Origin: Leptospira biflexa
GTDB taxonomy: Bacteria; Spirochaetota; Leptospiria; Turneriellales; DYLW01
Direction of reading: 5' to 3'
Assembly (NCBI GenBank): GCA_020721865.1
Contig: DYLW01000007.1
Location: 1 to 59,948 of the forward strand
Length of the DNA stretch: 59,948 bases
Of the stretch, positions 1-9,139 are shown piece by piece; within the stretch, counting starts at the first letter, position 1, and each line of letters begins with the position of its first letter. The translations under genes and the position numbers were made by a program. The notes beneath the pieces are model-generated. The model was not told the DNA's origin. It made no database searches and saw only the letters and a program-made list of their open reading frames with translations.

Positions 1-1
1 T

Positions 2-457
2 CGCAAACATGGCGACGGAGTTTCCGTACACAAGCTATTGGCCAACCGCTTTAAGGTGATGGCGGGTTTCTGGAGTCATTCTTTCCAATCTGCTTTCTAT
101 GCACGAGAAGCGGTGGCCATGCTTAAGCTGGATATAGATCCGGATGTGGCATATCTTGCCGGACTTCTGCATAATATCGGGAAAGTGGTTCTGGCCACCA
201 TAGATCCCGATACCATAAAAGAAATCAATGGCTTAATTGTGGATGAAAATCGCCGGGCATCATCCATATTGGAAGAAATTACTCTGGGAACATCCCATAC
301 ATCCATAGGCGGGCAAATGGCCACTAAATGGGGATTCCAGAAAGAAATTATTGAATCCATTGAATACCACCATTGCCCGTTTTGTGCGTCTCCAGAAAAC
401 CAGAAATTGGTGAGTTTGATACATGGATTAATGCCCGATAAAAAAAGAACCGGCTAA
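2..457 (+). CDS. HDOD-domain protein, partial at the left edge; C-terminus apparently frameshifted
   Basis: Reading frame is open to the window edge (RKHGDGVSVHKLLANRFKVMAGFWSHSFQ...). HDOD-type motifs W-HS, YLAGLLHNIGKVV, ESIEYHH. See the frameshift finding. Confidence 0.7.
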   Translation, partial: RKHGDGVSVHKLLANRFKVMAGFWSHSFQSAFYAREAVAMLKLDIDPDVAYLAGLLHNIGKVVLATIDPDTIKEINGLIVDENRRASSILEEITLGTSHTSIGGQMATKWGFQKEIIESIEYHHCPFCASPENQKLVSLIHGLMPDKKRTG

Positions 458-575
458 GGGTAAAATGGTTTTCATAAACGAAGGCACCAAAAACATGCTG
501 GGTCTTTTGAAAGAAGAAGCGGTGGAATCCTTCCATTGGAATCTTCAGGAGAAATACGGAGATTACAGATGGAGT

Positions 576-2369
576 CTATTGTTCTGGTGTAGAAAAGTTT
601 TTCCTGAATTTGTTATGTATCTTTTTCTGGAGTAGGATGTTATATTCCCTGTCAAAGAAAATCTCCAGAATAGCTTTTTCTTTTTTAATTATAATATTCT
701 GAATAAGTGATATTACCTTACCGTATAATATTTCAGGAATTTCTTCTGCGGGCGTGTAATAGGGTAGATTAAACCCTTTCGCAAAATTTTTCATGTTATA
801 AGAATGTTCCGTCCGGAATAAGTTACTGTAATCTTCCGTATAACGGGCGATGGGCAGATAATCAAAAATACCGCTTCCTCCGTTATTGAAGACAAGGATC
901 ACCACAGCGTTGGGAATATCCGTGGAAAGATACAGAGAGTTGAGATCATGCAGGGTAGCCACATCACCGGATATTATCACGGTGGGTTTTCCGGTTGCGG
1001 TGGCAAAACCCATGGAGGAGGAGAGAAAGCCATCAATGCCGCTGGCTCCCCGATTGGAGAATACTGCCGTGCCGGGATGGAGGGATGCAGTAAACATATC
1101 CAGATTCCGGATGGGCATACTATTGCCGATGGCGATATCTGAGTCCAGCTTTGCTTTGGCAAGATGATGCAGGAATCCAGCTTCCGATATTTTCTCTTCT
1201 GATTGAAAAATATTTTCTATCAAAGCCCGGGCTTTCACGGATGAAGATTTCCAGTATTCGGAATATTCCTGGTTTTTACACTCTGGTATCTGCTGGATGA
1301 TTTCTCCCAATTTATGCACATCGGCAGACAAGCGAACGGAAACTCCATGTTCCGGATCATGACGGTTTGCGTGGTTTTTTATCTGGATCACGTTGAGAAT
1401 TTTTGCTTTTTCCCGAAGACGGTAATACTCCTTGGAAATCAATTCCGAGCCAATGTGGATTATCGTCCGGGGAACGGCAGAATCCGGAATAGTGGCATTG
1501 GCGAAAATAAAATCCGCGTGGGAAATTCCGCAAAAACTGCGGAAACTCCCGGAGCGGATGTCCGTCCACACTGGCCAGCCTTTCCGGCAAAGGAGCTCCA
1601 TGATTTCCCTTATAAGAATTCTGTCTTCATCAGATTTGATGAATTCTTCCATACTGCCCACCACCAGCATAATATTCCCGGTTTCAGACAGATTAAGCCA
1701 AATATCATTTTCCGTTAAGGAGGAAGTATCTTTCCGTGGAAAGTATCGGGTGAATGGATTTCTGGTTTTCATCCATTCATAAAAAGACTCATTGCAGTCC
1801 AAATGGTATGGACGGATTTCCGGATGCAGAGGTTCATCAAAGGCTATGTTGATATGGGACGGCCCCGGCTCTGCGTATATCATTTTATACAGAATATTAT
1901 CCAGAAGACCCAGGATGGACGGGGCGGACAAACCCTGGGGAGTTATCGGTATATGGGAAAAAATCCGGGTATAATTTCCATAGATATGGGATTGCTCAAT
2001 TGTCTGGTTTGCTCCTGTATCCTGCAGGGAAAATGGCCGGTCTGCAGATAATACCAATAATGGCGTATTTGTCATTCTGGCTTCAATAACCGCCGGAAAA
2101 TAGTTTGCCAGAGCGGTTCCGGAGGTACAGATGAGAACGGCAGGTTTTTTCCGTGCTTTGGCGTATCCCAGAGCATAAAACCCCGCCGATCTTTCATCCA
2201 GAACCAGTTTATACCGGGCCAGAGGATTTCTGGTGACGGCAATAGCCAGAGGGGTGGAGCGGGAGCCAGGAGAAATGACAAAATAATCAATGCCGTTACG
2301 AATGAGCTCTTCCACCAATAAGGATCCAATGGCAATATTCACATTCTCATAGCGGGAAAAATAGTCCAT
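576..2369 (-). CDS. menD: 2-succinyl-5-enolpyruvyl-6-hydroxy-3-cyclohexene-1-carboxylate synthase (MenD)
   Basis: ThDP-enzyme motifs: SPGSRSTPLAIA, LDERSAGFYALGYAKA, CTSGTALANYFPAVIEA, SRGASGIDG-like NRGASGIDGFLSS. Start overlaps the menF stop. Confidence 0.93.
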   Translation of the reverse strand: MDYFSRYENVNIAIGSLLVEELIRNGIDYFVISPGSRSTPLAIAVTRNPLARYKLVLDERSAGFYALGYAKARKKPAVLICTSGTALANYFPAVIEARMTNTPLLVLSADRPFSLQDTGANQTIEQSHIYGNYTRIFSHIPITPQGLSAPSILGLLDNILYKMIYAEPGPSHINIAFDEPLHPEIRPYHLDCNESFYEWMKTRNPFTRYFPRKDTSSLTENDIWLNLSETGNIMLVVGSMEEFIKSDEDRILIREIMELLCRKGWPVWTDIRSGSFRSFCGISHADFIFANATIPDSAVPRTIIHIGSELISKEYYRLREKAKILNVIQIKNHANRHDPEHGVSVRLSADVHKLGEIIQQIPECKNQEYSEYWKSSSVKARALIENIFQSEEKISEAGFLHHLAKAKLDSDIAIGNSMPIRNLDMFTASLHPGTAVFSNRGASGIDGFLSSSMGFATATGKPTVIISGDVATLHDLNSLYLSTDIPNAVVILVFNNGGSGIFDYLPIARYTEDYSNLFRTEHSYNMKNFAKGFNLPYYTPAEEIPEILYGKVISLIQNIIIKKEKAILEIFFDREYNILLQKKIHNKFRKNFSTPEQ

Positions 2370-3814
2370 TATGAGAATACCTCCGTAATGGAATTCAGAA
2401 AAGAATTAATTTTATTTTCAATCTCATTCCATTCTTCGCTTTCATTGGATTCCTGAATGATACCCGCCCCACCAAAGAGAAACAGACTTTTTTCTCGCAG
2501 AAGCCCGGAACGGATGGCCACATTAAATTCAGATTCTGCGTGCTCCAACCAGCCGATGGGGGAAGCATACCAGCCGCGTGGAAAATCCTCATTTTCATTG
2601 ATAAAAGAAACTGCATTTTTCCGGGGATATCCTCCAATGGCGGCTGTGGGGTGCATTGCCCGCAAAAGATCATCATCAAAAATAGTATTCTTAATCCGGC
2701 ATTGAATGGGGGTCTGGAGATGCATAACATTGCGAAGTTGCAGTATCCGGGTTTTCGCTATTTGGATATTTTCGCACAGGGGGGTAAGACTTTCTTCAAT
2801 GGATTGGATCACCAGAGAATGTTCTCTGGAGTCTTTAAGAGATGACAATAATTCCTTCTGCAAAAGAATATCTTTTTCCGGTTTGTCTCCCCGGGCACGG
2901 GTTCCGGCAATAGCTTCAGTGTGCAGCGTCTGGCCGTTCCGAGCATAAAGCCGCTCCGGGGTTGCCCCCATAAAAGCCATTTTTTCACCAAACTGAAAAT
3001 AAAATCGTATGGATTGCGGGCGGTTTTTGGTTAATCGGTAAAAGATGGATATGGGATCTATGGCCGAATCAAATGTTAATTTTAATGCCCGGGCCAGAAC
3101 CACTTTCTGGAGATCAGAAGGAGAGGCCAAGGCTTTCATGGAGTTATCCATTAAGAATGACCATTCATTGCGGGATGTAATATACTCTCTGGTAAAAGTT
3201 CCCAGACTGGCTTCATTCAGTTCCCGAAATCTTGTTTCATCATACTCCCACCGGAGGGAATCCACCAAGCCTTGGGCATAGCTTTCTGTGTCCTCGGGGG
3301 AAAGAAATAATTCCAGCGAAAAGTGATCCCGGTTTTTCACCAGAACTATGCGTGGTAAAAAAAAAATTATCCGGGGATAATCCTCCCAGAGACCGGAAAG
3401 GTCGGCTCCATATTCTTTATGGGGGTCTTGCCCGTCGTGGAAATAGGAAAAATCCATGGTTCCCCAAAAACGCAGAGGATATTTCCGGATTTCCTGGTGT
3501 TTTTCAGAAAGCGTATAAAGATGACGGATAACCCCCGCGAGATCTTCGCGGGGAAAATTCCGGTAAACGGAGAAAACAGACAGTCCAGCCATGTAATAGG
3601 AATTTTCTTTATTTGCCCAGAAAAACTTTTCCTCTCGATTTTGGGATAAAAACCAGACATAGAGTTTTTCTTTATTCAGATCAAAGCCCGATGATATCTG
3701 ATTGATATCCACTTTGAGAGACAGTATTTCTGTGCCACTCGGGAATTTTCCGGAATAAAAATCATGGATTTTTTCCAGAAGATTTTTGCGGATCAATTCC
3801 AGAATCGTGGTCAT
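2369..3814 (-). CDS. menF: Isochorismate synthase
   Basis: Chorismate-binding motifs: LQKVVLARA, FMGATPERLYARNGQTLHTEAIAGTRARG, HPTAAIGGYPR, YASPIGW. Translationally linked to menD. Confidence 0.9.
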   Translation of the reverse strand: MTTILELIRKNLLEKIHDFYSGKFPSGTEILSLKVDINQISSGFDLNKEKLYVWFLSQNREEKFFWANKENSYYMAGLSVFSVYRNFPREDLAGVIRHLYTLSEKHQEIRKYPLRFWGTMDFSYFHDGQDPHKEYGADLSGLWEDYPRIIFFLPRIVLVKNRDHFSLELFLSPEDTESYAQGLVDSLRWEYDETRFRELNEASLGTFTREYITSRNEWSFLMDNSMKALASPSDLQKVVLARALKLTFDSAIDPISIFYRLTKNRPQSIRFYFQFGEKMAFMGATPERLYARNGQTLHTEAIAGTRARGDKPEKDILLQKELLSSLKDSREHSLVIQSIEESLTPLCENIQIAKTRILQLRNVMHLQTPIQCRIKNTIFDDDLLRAMHPTAAIGGYPRKNAVSFINENEDFPRGWYASPIGWLEHAESEFNVAIRSGLLREKSLFLFGGAGIIQESNESEEWNEIENKINSFLNSITEVFS

Positions 3815-3816
3815 TG

Positions 3817-4803
3817 TTATTGAAAATCTTTTCCCAGGATTTTAATGAGCTGTTCTGTTCTGCGGAAGATTTTTTTGTTATTCCTTATGGCTGGAATCCG
3901 GATGAGATCATCCAGGATGCCATTGTAATAATCCAAAGTCTGCTCAATGGCATTTTCACGGACAAGTACATCCCGCACAAAGGCTATTTCTTTTTCCGTT
4001 GTTTTCTCCCTTTTTTTGAGGAGAATAGCTGCGACTTTTTTTGTTTCTTTCTGGTCCGTGCATACAGAAAAATAGAACGCAAACGGCAGGGTGATTTTCC
4101 CTTCCCGTATATCCCCGCCATAGGAACGTCCTTCTTTTTTACCAATTAAATCGATCAGATCGTCCCGTATCTGGAATGCAATTCCCAGCAGGCGGCCAGC
4201 CTCGTGCATCTCTTCCACCGTTTTTGGGTCTGCTGAACCGATTATGGAAGCCCCTGCCATGGCCAGAGAAAACAGACTGGCGGTTTTTTTCTCTGCTATT
4301 TCCAGATAGTTTTCTTTTTTATAGTGCTGTTCTTTTTTCAGGGCAAATTCCAGCATCTGCCCCTGGATCAGATCGGAAACCCGGTTCAGAGTTAATTTAA
4401 TAATTTCCAGCTTGATCTCTGCACTGAACTTCAAGCGGTATAATAACTCAAACGCAAGAATAAACAGAATGTCTCCCAGATTGATGGCCTGTTCCGGTGT
4501 AAAATTTTTCCAAGCGGTGGGTCTTCCTCTCCGGGTTTCGTCTTTATCCTGAAGATCATCATGCACAATGGAGGCGTTGTGGATCATCTCCACTGTAGCG
4601 GCTAAGGGAAATATATCCTTGAGGTCAAACCCATAGGATTCCCCAATCCACAATGCCAGCAATGGCCGTATTCTTTTTCCGCCGGTATTGATTTGGTAAT
4701 CAATCATTTCCAACGCCACGGGCGGAAGCGTATTGGAATCCACCAGCTTTTGTATTTCCTTCTGGATTTTGGGCCAGAACTTTTTTATCTCTTTATCAAG
4801 CAT
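3817..4803 (-). CDS. Polyprenyl diphosphate synthase (trans-isoprenyl transferase)
   Basis: GGKRIRPLL, first Asp-rich motif VHDDLQD with DETRRGRPT, second Asp-rich motif IRDDLIDLIG. Adjacent to menF-menD, so probably makes the menaquinone side chain. Confidence 0.9.
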   Translation of the reverse strand: MLDKEIKKFWPKIQKEIQKLVDSNTLPPVALEMIDYQINTGGKRIRPLLALWIGESYGFDLKDIFPLAATVEMIHNASIVHDDLQDKDETRRGRPTAWKNFTPEQAINLGDILFILAFELLYRLKFSAEIKLEIIKLTLNRVSDLIQGQMLEFALKKEQHYKKENYLEIAEKKTASLFSLAMAGASIIGSADPKTVEEMHEAGRLLGIAFQIRDDLIDLIGKKEGRSYGGDIREGKITLPFAFYFSVCTDQKETKKVAAILLKKREKTTEKEIAFVRDVLVRENAIEQTLDYYNGILDDLIRIPAIRNNKKIFRRTEQLIKILGKDFQ

Positions 4804-4853
4804 CCGTTAGTTATTTCCGAACGGATGCCTCTGGCGTAAACAATAATTCCGTT

Positions 4854-6089
4854 TTACAGTTTATCCGGTTTTTCAGCGGGTTTTGCCTCCCCACCTTCTT
4901 TTTTCTTTCCTACATCCTGGGTATCTTCAATCACCTTGGATTTGATTTTGGTATCAAACTGATAGCCGGGCAACATTCTGTCCGGGAAGTAATAATGGAA
5001 AACTCCTCCCACGTAGAAGCGATGATCCGACGCCATGGAACTGGCAAATGAAGACCATATCCAGGTAAAATTGATGTCCCCCCGGTATCTTTTGCGATTA
5101 TCAAAAAAACGGGAAAAACCAATCCCCATTCCGGTTTCGGAGTAACTCTGGGAGCCAATGGCGAATCCGGTGCGGGCGGCGATATCCACAATTCCGGGAA
5201 TTTTATACCAGGATTCCCAGCCGGCGTGGTAGGTCTTCAGCGAAGACATGTCGGATTCTACCCCTTTACCCTGATAAGGGGGATTAATAATTCTCCATTC
5301 ACCCACAACCAGGATATCCTGAAGGAAGGGAAATTTGCCAATGCTCCCCAGCTCATAGGAAAGACCCAGCTTTAGTTGTGAGGTCAAAGGCTCCCCATCT
5401 TCTTTAAAGGGGGAAGGGGAGGTGGGAATAATATTTTCATATACCAGAGCTATTTTAATGAAGTCAGAGAAATTATACGTCACCCCCACATCGGGACTCC
5501 ATGCTGCCCCCTTAGTGTTGACAAAGGCCGCGTTGTTGGTAACGTCTGTCCCCTCAAAAGATAGAAAATAGATGTTGTTGGTGATTCCGGCAGACAGGCG
5601 GGCTCCCTGAAAAATGATGTTATCCAGATTCTTTGCATAGGTGATGCCCACATAGCGTTGAGCCACCATGGCGGTCCCGTCTCCGGAATCATAGGTTTGC
5701 TGGATATAGCTGAAACCGAAGCCGGCATTGGTGGTGATAAAATCATTTTTCCATCCGGCGGTACGCAGATTGATGGGATTGTTGAATGGGAAAGCGGCGG
5801 CAAAATCAATCTGGTTGATGGTGGAGCCATCATCAAAATTGGAAAAACCCCCGCCAGGCTGGGAATAGGACATCATGGCATCCGCCGATTTTAGATGGGC
5901 CAAGGCGGCGGGATTGTAATACATCGCCTCCACCCCTTCCCAGGTTGTGCCCAGAGAGTTGGACATTGCCTTTCCTCGGGTGGATTGCCGGAACTCTTCA
6001 AACCAAGGATGGGAGGATGAGAAGGGAAGGAAAGATATCAGAATCCAAAGGTACACCAGACGGGGGGAATAATGGCTTTGTTTTTTCAT
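4854..6089 (-). CDS. PorV/UPF0164-like outer membrane beta-barrel protein
   Basis: Signal-like N-terminus, then RGKAMSNSLGTTWEGVEAMYYNPAALA and alternating beta-barrel strands. Start placed at MKKQSHY (6089) with GGAGCG upstream. Confidence 0.65.
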   Translation of the reverse strand: MKKQSHYSPRLVYLWILISFLPFSSSHPWFEEFRQSTRGKAMSNSLGTTWEGVEAMYYNPAALAHLKSADAMMSYSQPGGGFSNFDDGSTINQIDFAAAFPFNNPINLRTAGWKNDFITTNAGFGFSYIQQTYDSGDGTAMVAQRYVGITYAKNLDNIIFQGARLSAGITNNIYFLSFEGTDVTNNAAFVNTKGAAWSPDVGVTYNFSDFIKIALVYENIIPTSPSPFKEDGEPLTSQLKLGLSYELGSIGKFPFLQDILVVGEWRIINPPYQGKGVESDMSSLKTYHAGWESWYKIPGIVDIAARTGFAIGSQSYSETGMGIGFSRFFDNRKRYRGDINFTWIWSSFASSMASDHRFYVGGVFHYYFPDRMLPGYQFDTKIKSKVIEDTQDVGKKKEGGEAKPAEKPDKL

Positions 6090-6209
6090 AGTCGCTCCAC
6101 ACAATTTTTCAATTTATCTGACGATTCCCGTATATTTATTACAACAATTTTTTTTCCTATATCCGGTAAATTATTCTGGACAATACGTTTCCGCTACACA
6201 GTCCAATAT

Positions 6210-6761
6210 ATGGGAATGATTACGTGGAGAAATATTTTTCTTTTTACCGTCATGGTGGGGATTATACTCTTTTCGCGGTGGTTGCCCCATCCGGCTAATG
6301 TGACTCCTGTGGTGGCACTCTTTCTTTTCGCTCCGGCTTTCCGGAAGGGCATCTATGCCTTTCTGATCCCAGTGGCGGGAATGGCCATTTCTGATATCTT
6401 TCTGGGGTACTCCACCATCAGTTTCTATGTGTATGGTTCGTTTATTCTGATCTATCTTGCCGGTTTTTTGCTGAGAACAAGCAAATCTTTTGTGAGAATC
6501 ACTGTGGTGACTCTTGCGTCATCCACATTATTTTTTTTGATAACCAATTTTGGGGTATGGTTGCATTATCCTTTATATGAAAAAACCACCGATGGATTGA
6601 TCTTGTGCTATACCATGGCCCTCCCGTTTTTCCGGAATGCCGTCCTGGGAGACCTGCTGTACACATATTCGGTCTTCACGGTAGCCCGGTATGGTCTGGA
6701 ACCGTTGTCCGCCGCATTCGATGAGTTTAAAAATCCTGGTGTCCGGGAAACAATATCCTAA
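6210..6761 (+). CDS. Multi-pass membrane protein, DUF6580-like
   Basis: Hydrophobic segments with PHPANVTPVVALFLFAPAFRK and SDIFLGY. ATG at 6210 preferred over the ORF-track start. Confidence 0.6.
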   Translation: MGMITWRNIFLFTVMVGIILFSRWLPHPANVTPVVALFLFAPAFRKGIYAFLIPVAGMAISDIFLGYSTISFYVYGSFILIYLAGFLLRTSKSFVRITVVTLASSTLFFLITNFGVWLHYPLYEKTTDGLILCYTMALPFFRNAVLGDLLYTYSVFTVARYGLEPLSAAFDEFKNPGVRETIS

Positions 6762-7186
6762 CCGTGTAAAACCACATTCAGGGGTAAAGATGTTTTCCGT
6801 ATAGGCATTTTGTTTTCTACGTTCGCCAAAATGTGTGACCGTATGGTGTGTGCGAGGTTTTCCTGTATGGGAATGTCTGTGAGTGTGTTTTTCAACGGAT
6901 CAAAATAGTGGAAATGATCCTGCGTATTGGAATCATAAAAGGTGAGAGCTGGATTAATGGTGATCATCTGGAGAATCCCAATCTCCACAAAAAGGGACAG
7001 GTTATTGTATATGGTTGCCCTGGATACAATCTCTAACTTTTTGTTTACCTTATGGGTAACATCTTCCGCCTTAAAATGGTCCGGCTTTCTGGTAATGGAA
7101 TACGCCATTTCCACCCGCTGGTCTGTGGGGGATACCCCATGCCCTCTAAAAAACTCGACAATCTCCCTTCTGTTTGTAAAAATCAT
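6758..7186 (-). CDS. Fur-family transcriptional regulator (cysteine-free, Irr/PerR-like)
   Basis: Winged-helix motif VSRATIYNNLSLFVEIGIL, metal-site-like DHFHYFDPLKNTLTDIP. ATG at 7186 with GGGAGG upstream. Confidence 0.82.
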   Translation of the reverse strand: MIFTNRREIVEFFRGHGVSPTDQRVEMAYSITRKPDHFKAEDVTHKVNKKLEIVSRATIYNNLSLFVEIGILQMITINPALTFYDSNTQDHFHYFDPLKNTLTDIPIQENLAHTIRSHILANVENKMPIRKTSLPLNVVLHG

Positions 7187-7273
7187 GATTCCTCCCTTCA
7201 ACGATGGTATGAATTTAGATTGAATCCAGAAAAAAGTCAATGTGCCTGTGGTACCAAAATAAAGCAAATCCAA

Positions 7274-7305
7274 TTAATATGTATTAAAATAGTCGTATAA
7301 ATACG
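7274..7305. promoter_or_regulatory. Two adjacent AT-rich inverted repeats upstream of the Fur-family gene; candidate operator
   Basis: TTAATA-TG-TATTAA (7274-7287) and CGTAT-AA-ATACG (7294-7305), in the 137-bp gap upstream of the fur-like gene. Confidence 0.4.
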
Positions 7306-7323
7306 TAAATAATGTAAAATTTT

Positions 7324-8016
7324 TTACAGCAAAAACTCTTCCAGAGCCGATGCGTAGCGTTTCTGGAGAAAGCGTTTATGACGGTAGAGCCGCATGGAAT
7401 TTATAATACCGGTTTCCCATATTATTTGTATTTTATTTTGGAAATTGTCCCATCGACCGGGAATGGGAGAAAAGAAACTCCGGAAAGAAATTTCCTTCTC
7501 CATCAGGTTTTGGCTGCCCATGGAATCCCCCACGATTTTGATAATGGCCACCGGGTTAGTGAATCCCGCCCGATGGATCAAATCCAGAAAGAGGGCTCCC
7601 TCCATATCAATGACATGGGCATGGAAACGAGCGGCGATATCTTCCTTATCATCATCCAGAAAGACGGTGCGGGGGGAAGTATACAGTACGGTATTTTTTA
7701 TCTCCGGGGTAATGGGAAGGGGAAAAACGGTTCCGTTCTTATCTCGGACTTCTGTTATCCGGAGGATATCCCCATTTCTGTACCAAGGTTTGGCCGCACC
7801 GGCAAAACCAATATTGATGATACTTTCCCAAGGATGGGAATTAATCCATCGGACGAACTGGGATTTTTTGGGGATTCCCGGACGCGTCAGATACAGGGAG
7901 ACCGGCTTTCCGGCAAAGACCCCGTAATAAGCCCCTATTCCATCGGTTTTCCGGTAGTCCAGAGAAGGGATGATTTCCCGGGCTTCATCATAAAGAGCGG
8001 TGACGATACCAATCAT
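7324..8016 (-). CDS. Phosphorylase/nucleosidase-superfamily protein (MTAN-like)
   Basis: MIGIVTALYDEAREI, INIGFAGA, VIDMEGALFLDLIHRAG, IKIVGDS. Confidence 0.75.
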   Translation of the reverse strand: MIGIVTALYDEAREIIPSLDYRKTDGIGAYYGVFAGKPVSLYLTRPGIPKKSQFVRWINSHPWESIINIGFAGAAKPWYRNGDILRITEVRDKNGTVFPLPITPEIKNTVLYTSPRTVFLDDDKEDIAARFHAHVIDMEGALFLDLIHRAGFTNPVAIIKIVGDSMGSQNLMEKEISFRSFFSPIPGRWDNFQNKIQIIWETGIINSMRLYRHKRFLQKRYASALEEFLL

Positions 8017-8699
8017 GAATGTTGGATAATCCAGGATTCTATTTCTTCAATGATTTTGTGTCCCAATCTTTCTTTGGGCTCCGTTTTCCACACCTGGCTT
8101 GTTCCATCCTTGCGGAAAACTGTAAGCTGGTTGGTTTCCGTCCCAAAGCCGGCGTTTTTTGCAGTGACATCATTCAAAAATATCATCTCCAGGGATTTTT
8201 TGACCAGTTTTTCTTTGGCATAGTTTTCTGTATCATTGGTTTCTGCCGCAAAACCGATGAGATAAGTCCCTTTAAGCTTTTCTGACTGGATTTTTTCATG
8301 GGATGTTTTGAGAATATCCGGGTTGGGAATCAGCTCTATGGCAGGAACATCCTTTTTCTTTATTTTCTGGTCATAACGGATGACTGGCCGGTAATCCGCC
8401 GGTGCTGCCGCCATAATGAGGATAGTATTTTCTCTTAAATTATCCAGGACAGCGTCCAGCATATCCTGCGTGGATACCACGGAAATATTCTTTTTTACGC
8501 CTTCCACGGAACGGTACTGCACATTCACAGGACCGGAAATATAGGTTACCCGGTAACCCTTGTTCACCCCGGCACGGGCAATGTAATATCCCATACGGCC
8601 GGTGGATGGGTTGCTCAGAAAACGGATGGGATCAATAAACTCCCGGGTGGGGCCGGACGTAACCACCAGATGGAGGCGGTTGGGCAGCTTATCCTTCAT
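8013..8699 (-). CDS. coaB: Phosphopantothenate--cysteine ligase, standalone CoaB
   Basis: VTSGPTREFIDPIRFLSNPSTGRMGYYIA, AAAPADYRP, KIKKKD, IELIPNPDIL, GFAAET, NDV. No CoaC domain present. Confidence 0.88.
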   Translation of the reverse strand: MKDKLPNRLHLVVTSGPTREFIDPIRFLSNPSTGRMGYYIARAGVNKGYRVTYISGPVNVQYRSVEGVKKNISVVSTQDMLDAVLDNLRENTILIMAAAPADYRPVIRYDQKIKKKDVPAIELIPNPDILKTSHEKIQSEKLKGTYLIGFAAETNDTENYAKEKLVKKSLEMIFLNDVTAKNAGFGTETNQLTVFRKDGTSQVWKTEPKERLGHKIIEEIESWIIQHS

Positions 8700-8709
8700 G
8701 GGGCGACCG

Positions 8710-9069
8710 TTATAGAATTTTTTTTACGTCTTCCGGAGGCCTTCCCAGAACAGCCCGCTGGCCTTTGATGACGATGGGTCTTTCAATGAGTATGGGGTAT
8801 TGGTGCAGATATTCCAGAAGTTTTTCATCGGATAAATCCTTGTTTTTTAAACCCAGATCTTTATAAAGTGGTTCCGATTTCCGGAAAATATCCCGTGCCC
8901 GCCTCCCCATTTTACGCAGGATTTCCGCAAGTTCCTCCGGAGTGGGGGGATCATCCAGATAATAACGAATATCCGGCTCAATTCCCTTGTCTCTGATGAT
9001 CTGGAGGGTCTCTCTGCTTTTGCGACAACGTGGATTATAGTAAATCAATATTTTTGAACTCATAACCAA
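8710..9069 (-). CDS. ArsC/Spx-family (glutaredoxin-type arsenate reductase-like) protein
   Basis: YYNPRCRKSRETL, PTPEELAEILRKMG, YPILIERPIVIKGQRAVLGRPPE. Confidence 0.85.
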   Translation of the reverse strand: MVMSSKILIYYNPRCRKSRETLQIIRDKGIEPDIRYYLDDPPTPEELAEILRKMGRRARDIFRKSEPLYKDLGLKNKDLSDEKLLEYLHQYPILIERPIVIKGQRAVLGRPPEDVKKIL

Positions 9070-9139
9070 TCGACCCTAAAAAATACAGACATTTTGTCAA
9101 GCCATTTTTAAGTGTAAAATGGAATAACTCCCGGTTTAT

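Noticed and set aside
7314-7327. GTAAAATTTTTTAC dyad as terminator of the nucleosidase gene
   Set aside because: AT-only short stem with almost no loop; could be chance in an AT-rich gap.
7378-8223. 281-aa plus-strand ORF
   Set aside because: Antisense to the nucleosidase and coaB genes, both of which have strong family motifs; the protein has no recognisable motif and is a shadow ORF.
8013-8699. Truncated CoaBC as a pseudogene
   Set aside because: The ORF begins with a complete CoaB N-terminus and its own start; standalone CoaB is known in other bacteria, so degradation is not needed to explain it.
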